This document shows, in pieces, positions 5,977 to 8,793 of a stretch of DNA of 8,793 nt (the first letter of the stretch is position 1; every line of letters begins with the position of its first letter). Origin of the DNA: Spirochaetota bacterium (lineage in GTDB: Bacteria; Spirochaetota; UBA12135; COTS27); assembly GCA_030621685.1 (NCBI GenBank), contig JAUXHF010000069.1:1-8793 (forward strand), written 5' to 3'. Below the pieces are notes generated by a model that saw only the letters and a program-made list of their open reading frames with translations, was not told the origin of the DNA and made no database searches. Made by a program: the position numbers and the translations under genes.

Positions 5977-7404
5977 ATGTCAAAAAAAGAAAACACGCAG
6001 GCGCTTCGAGGCATGCTAGATTATCCGCCTAAAGACATGGAGGTACGTACATATTTACGGCATGGAATAGAATTAACGGCAGAAAAGTTTGGATTTAAAG
6101 AATATGATCTTCCTATTATTGAAGCCTTAGACACTTTCTCACATAAAACAAGCTCTGAGATACTTCAGCAACAAGCCTATAGTTTTGAGGATAAAGGCGG
6201 GCGGAAAGTATTGCTACGCCCCGAAATCACGCCCTCGCTAGCAAGAATGGCGGCAGGCCAAGCCAAAGCCTATAAAAGGCCCTTTCGCTGGTATATCATA
6301 GGAGCTTGTTATCGCTATGAGCGCCCGCAAAAAGGTCGCTTGCGAGAGTTTCATCAGCTTAATTTTGATATTTTAGGCGAAAGTTCAGTGCTTTACGATG
6401 TTGAAATATTGCAGCTTATTGCTGAGCTTTTTACTGCGTACGGAATAGCCCCCCATGCCTATCAAATCCGTTACAACCATAGAGGTTTTGCGCAGGTGGC
6501 TTTGCGGATGCTAGCAAAAATGGATGGCGCTAAGCAAAGTATATTCTTCCAAATGGTGGACAAAAAAAACAAACTTTCTGTGCAAGCCTTTGAAGAGCTT
6601 TGCCATAAAAACTTCTCGGATGAGGCTACAAGAGATTTTATAAAGAGTTATCTTGAAAAAACCTCTGTATCTGCGGTAACAGAGCTTCTTGAGACATTGC
6701 GAAAACTCCTTAGCCAGCAGCTACTAGCCACAAAGCCTGAAAATGCAGCCATCGAAAACTTTATTAAACAAGTAGAGAATTTCAGCCAGCTAAGAAAGCT
6801 ATTAGGGCTTGTGGATTTCCCCTCTAAGCCCATATACGACCCCAGCATAGTCCGGGGCTTTGATTACTACACAGGCTTGGTATTTGAGGTCTTTGATGCC
6901 TCTGGTGAAATTACAAGATCCTTATTTGGCGGCGGACGTTACGACTTACTCCTAGCAGGATACCTCCCAAAACAAGGCGATTTGAAAAATGGCCTTACAG
7001 GCGTGGGATTTGGCATGGGGCTTCACATTGTAAGGCTTTTTTTGGAAAAATTGGGACTGCCCCTAAGGAAAAAGATAGATACCGATGGCAAGGCTTACCT
7101 TGCCATGATGGTAGATAGGACAAACACAAATGCTAAAACAGAAGCCAGCAGCGAAGAAGTTTTAGCGCTGCAGAGTTTTGCTTTTAAGGTTGCCGCATGC
7201 CTGCGTAACAAAGGATATGCTGTAGAAATAGGAGCGGCTGCTAGCTCTTTGCAAAAATTATTCACGCAGGCGAAAAGTCGAGGTTATACTTTAGTTAGCA
7301 TTCTTGGAGAAAGAGAACTTGCTACAAAGGCTTTTAGCTTGAAAAACATAGCTAGCGGCGAGGTGAAAAACTTTTCTTTGCTTGCTGATGCTAAACGAAA
7401 GTAA
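5977..7404 (+). CDS. hisS: Histidyl-tRNA synthetase
   Basis: A 475-residue class II aminoacyl-tRNA synthetase that charges tRNA-His with histidine in the cytoplasm. Motif 2 is clear: RYERPQKGRLREFHQ at 113-127, followed by LNFDILG. Both histidine-binding signatures are present: RGFDYYTG from Arg293, and GGGRYD at 318-323. These separate it from the non-catalytic regulator HisZ. The C-terminal anticodon-binding domain (about 375-470) shows SLQKLFTQAKSRG and ILGERELATKAFSLKN. Motif 3 is unusual: GVGFGMGLHIVR at 342-353 lacks the Glu-Arg expected after GFxxG. The REFHQLNFDILG wording and length (about 50 residues over the common bacterial form) differ from the E. coli type. The ATG just before the conserved ALRGMLDYPP is the natural start, yet no Shine-Dalgarno precedes it. 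The riboflavin gene follows after a 51-base gap with no terminator seen between. Confidence 0.95.
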   Translation: MSKKENTQALRGMLDYPPKDMEVRTYLRHGIELTAEKFGFKEYDLPIIEALDTFSHKTSSEILQQQAYSFEDKGGRKVLLRPEITPSLARMAAGQAKAYKRPFRWYIIGACYRYERPQKGRLREFHQLNFDILGESSVLYDVEILQLIAELFTAYGIAPHAYQIRYNHRGFAQVALRMLAKMDGAKQSIFFQMVDKKNKLSVQAFEELCHKNFSDEATRDFIKSYLEKTSVSAVTELLETLRKLLSQQLLATKPENAAIENFIKQVENFSQLRKLLGLVDFPSKPIYDPSIVRGFDYYTGLVFEVFDASGEITRSLFGGGRYDLLLAGYLPKQGDLKNGLTGVGFGMGLHIVRLFLEKLGLPLRKKIDTDGKAYLAMMVDRTNTNAKTEASSEEVLALQSFAFKVAACLRNKGYAVEIGAAASSLQKLFTQAKSRGYTLVSILGERELATKAFSLKNIASGEVKNFSLLADAKRK

Positions 7405-7446
7405 TTTTACAAGAAAAAGCAAGGAAAATATTTGCTATAAAAAATG

Positions 7447-7450
7447 AGGA
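7447..7450 (+). promoter_or_regulatory. Ribosome binding site deciding the ribBA start
   Basis: AGGA lies five bases before ATG 7456, which favours this start over the in-frame ATG at 7444, whose nearest AAGGA (7421-7425) is 18 bases away. The two starts differ by four residues only. Confidence 0.55.
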
Positions 7451-7455
7451 CGAAA

Positions 7456-8793
7456 ATGCTTGCTGTAACAAAAAAGAAAACGCCATCTTTAGCAAAAACG
7501 AAGGAAGATTCTATAACAAAAGCACTTAAGCAGCTAAAAGCAGGGGCGATGATTATCTTGGTGGACAATTTCGGCCGCGAAAACGAGGGCGATATTTTCA
7601 TGGCAGCAGAAAAAGTTAGTCCCCAGCATGTAAACTTCATCATTAAAGAATGCCGAGGGCTTGTTTGTGTCCCGCTTTCCATTCAGCGAGCGAATGAACT
7701 TAATCTTGGGCAAATGGTGGAAAACAACGAAGATGCCTATAAGACGAAGTTTACCGTATCTGTAGACCACCGCGAAACAACAACAGGCATATCGGCCCTA
7801 GAGCGAGCTGTTACCATTAAAGCTCTGGCTAGCGATGCCATGAAAGCTAGCGATTTTAAACGACCGGGGCATGTTTTTCCTATTGTTGCTACTAAAAGCA
7901 TCTTACATAGAACTGGGCATACCGAGGCTGCCATCGAAATGCTACGCGAAGCTGGCATGCAACAAGTAGGCCTTATTTGCGAAATTATCCGCGATGATGG
8001 CAAAATGGCTAGGGAAAACGATCTTCGTCGCTTTGCAGAAAAACACTTGCTTAGCATGGTTAAGATAGACGATCTGGTTGAACATATGCTTTTGAAAAAA
8101 AAACTGCTCGACAGCTTATGGCATTTTTCTTTGGCAGGAGCATGGGGCAAGCTGAAACTTAGCCTGTACCCTGGCGTACAAGAAAATACTGTTTTGCTTC
8201 TTTTCCAATGGGATTTTCTAAACGCCGAAAATAAGCTTCTTTTCTGCCCCGCTCTCTTAGGCGATAGCCACAGCACTGATTTGAAAAATTTGGATTTGGA
8301 TTTTAAAAATAAAGATCTACAGGCTTTTTTATTTCAGTTAAGCCAGCAAGCCTCCAAGTTTTCTCATGCTGTTGCTGCTTTTCCAATATTGTTGCAAACC
8401 GCTCATAACCATGCTGAAAACGATGTATCAGAAATACCTCATTCCAAGCAGCCCGCCGGCCTAGAAAATTTGAAATACATTTTCGAAAATACAGTGGAGA
8501 ACACCTTGCTTGCCAATATGGATAGCTCCCTAGCAGAGATAAATGAAATTATTTACGATTTTCTTGTATCCTTGCAAGGCATGCAATCGCTATGTTTTTT
8601 GAAGAAGGAACAGCCGCTTGCTTCTTCTCCCCAAGAAAAAGAGAAGGCCACAAGCCTTATTGTGCAGCTATCGGCTATCTTGGAGAAGCAAACTAAGCCT
8701 GCAGGGCATGGGATTTCACAGAAAATTTTACTGTATGCCGGAGATGAAAAAAGCCTTTCAGACTTTAAGCGTTTAGGTCTTAAGGCAGAAGTA
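7456..8793 (+). CDS. ribBA: RibBA-type protein: DHBP synthase with degenerate GTP cyclohydrolase II-like half (3' partial)
   Basis: The frame is open to the window edge; 446 residues are visible and the C-terminus is missing. Residues from about 15 to 214 are 3,4-dihydroxy-2-butanone 4-phosphate synthase, which turns ribulose 5-phosphate into the four-carbon precursor of riboflavin. Visible signatures are RENEGD at 41-46 (metal-binding acidic loop), FTVSVD, TTTGISA, RPGHVFP at 136-142 and RTGHTEA at 152-158. The rest follows the order of GTP cyclohydrolase II, WGKLKLSLY and FCPALLGD (263-270), LCFLKKEQ (379-386) and HGISQKIL (418-425), but the zinc-binding SECLTGDVFGSxRCDCG and the LRQEGRGIGL motifs are not conserved. 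This half is therefore probably inactive as a cyclohydrolase, or has another role. It sits 51 bases after hisS and is likely co-transcribed. The first half is certain; the homology of the second half is an inference by eye. Confidence 0.9.
   Translation, partial: MLAVTKKKTPSLAKTKEDSITKALKQLKAGAMIILVDNFGRENEGDIFMAAEKVSPQHVNFIIKECRGLVCVPLSIQRANELNLGQMVENNEDAYKTKFTVSVDHRETTTGISALERAVTIKALASDAMKASDFKRPGHVFPIVATKSILHRTGHTEAAIEMLREAGMQQVGLICEIIRDDGKMARENDLRRFAEKHLLSMVKIDDLVEHMLLKKKLLDSLWHFSLAGAWGKLKLSLYPGVQENTVLLLFQWDFLNAENKLLFCPALLGDSHSTDLKNLDLDFKNKDLQAFLFQLSQQASKFSHAVAAFPILLQTAHNHAENDVSEIPHSKQPAGLENLKYIFENTVENTLLANMDSSLAEINEIIYDFLVSLQGMQSLCFLKKEQPLASSPQEKEKATSLIVQLSAILEKQTKPAGHGISQKILLYAGDEKSLSDFKRLGLKAEV

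Noticed and set aside
5977..7404. HisZ, the regulatory paralogue of HisRS
   Set aside because: RGFDYYTG, GGGRYD, the motif 2 Arg and the anticodon-binding domain are present; HisZ lacks several of these.
7737..8276. Minus-strand frame of 179 codons opposite the riboflavin gene
   Set aside because: The plus strand carries a clear DHBP-synthase domain here; the minus-strand translation is rich in Ser and Arg without motifs, typical of an antisense shadow. The shorter minus-strand frames at 7407-7770 are rejected likewise.

Overview
The window is a moderately AT-rich stretch of bacterial chromosome from an organism with a Gram-negative type envelope. It encodes a predicted lipoprotein with a clean lipobox and a predicted outer-membrane protein ending in Trp. 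The lineage is not settled by the sequence. The 644-residue GyrB lacks the large gammaproteobacterial insertion and reads most like spirochaete GyrB to my eye, but this is a recollection-based impression and not a search result.

Layout. Positions 1-226 hold no gene I can support; they are a GC-richer, low-complexity stretch with small tandem repeats. Positions 227-5660 carry four genes on the minus strand, read in the order: a 340-residue protein of unknown function (4638-5660), gyrB (2422-4356), a 297-residue predicted outer-membrane protein (1511-2404), and a 416-residue S41-peptidase-like lipoprotein (227-1477). The last three are separated by only 17 and 33 bases and are probably co-transcribed. 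A tandem array of about 84-bp units (4398-4685) fills most of the gap before gyrB and runs into the 3' end of the 340-residue gene. Positions 5661-5976 are a divergent AT-rich intergenic region with a good sigma-70-type promoter towards the right, a perfect TATAAT box towards the left, and several short tandem repeats. Positions 5977-8793 carry hisS (histidyl-tRNA synthetase) and, 51 bases later, a RibBA-type riboflavin gene that runs off the window end.

Biology. GyrB and HisS are housekeeping proteins of DNA topology and translation. The RibBA-type protein has an intact DHBP-synthase half, but its second half looks like a GTP cyclohydrolase II domain whose zinc-binding and catalytic motifs have eroded; this is the most interesting coding observation. 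The other notable signal is the repeat array: its unit contains the last codons of the upstream gene, and in one further copy that tail and its stop codon are preserved. I saw no CRISPR array, RNA gene, insertion sequence or defence system.
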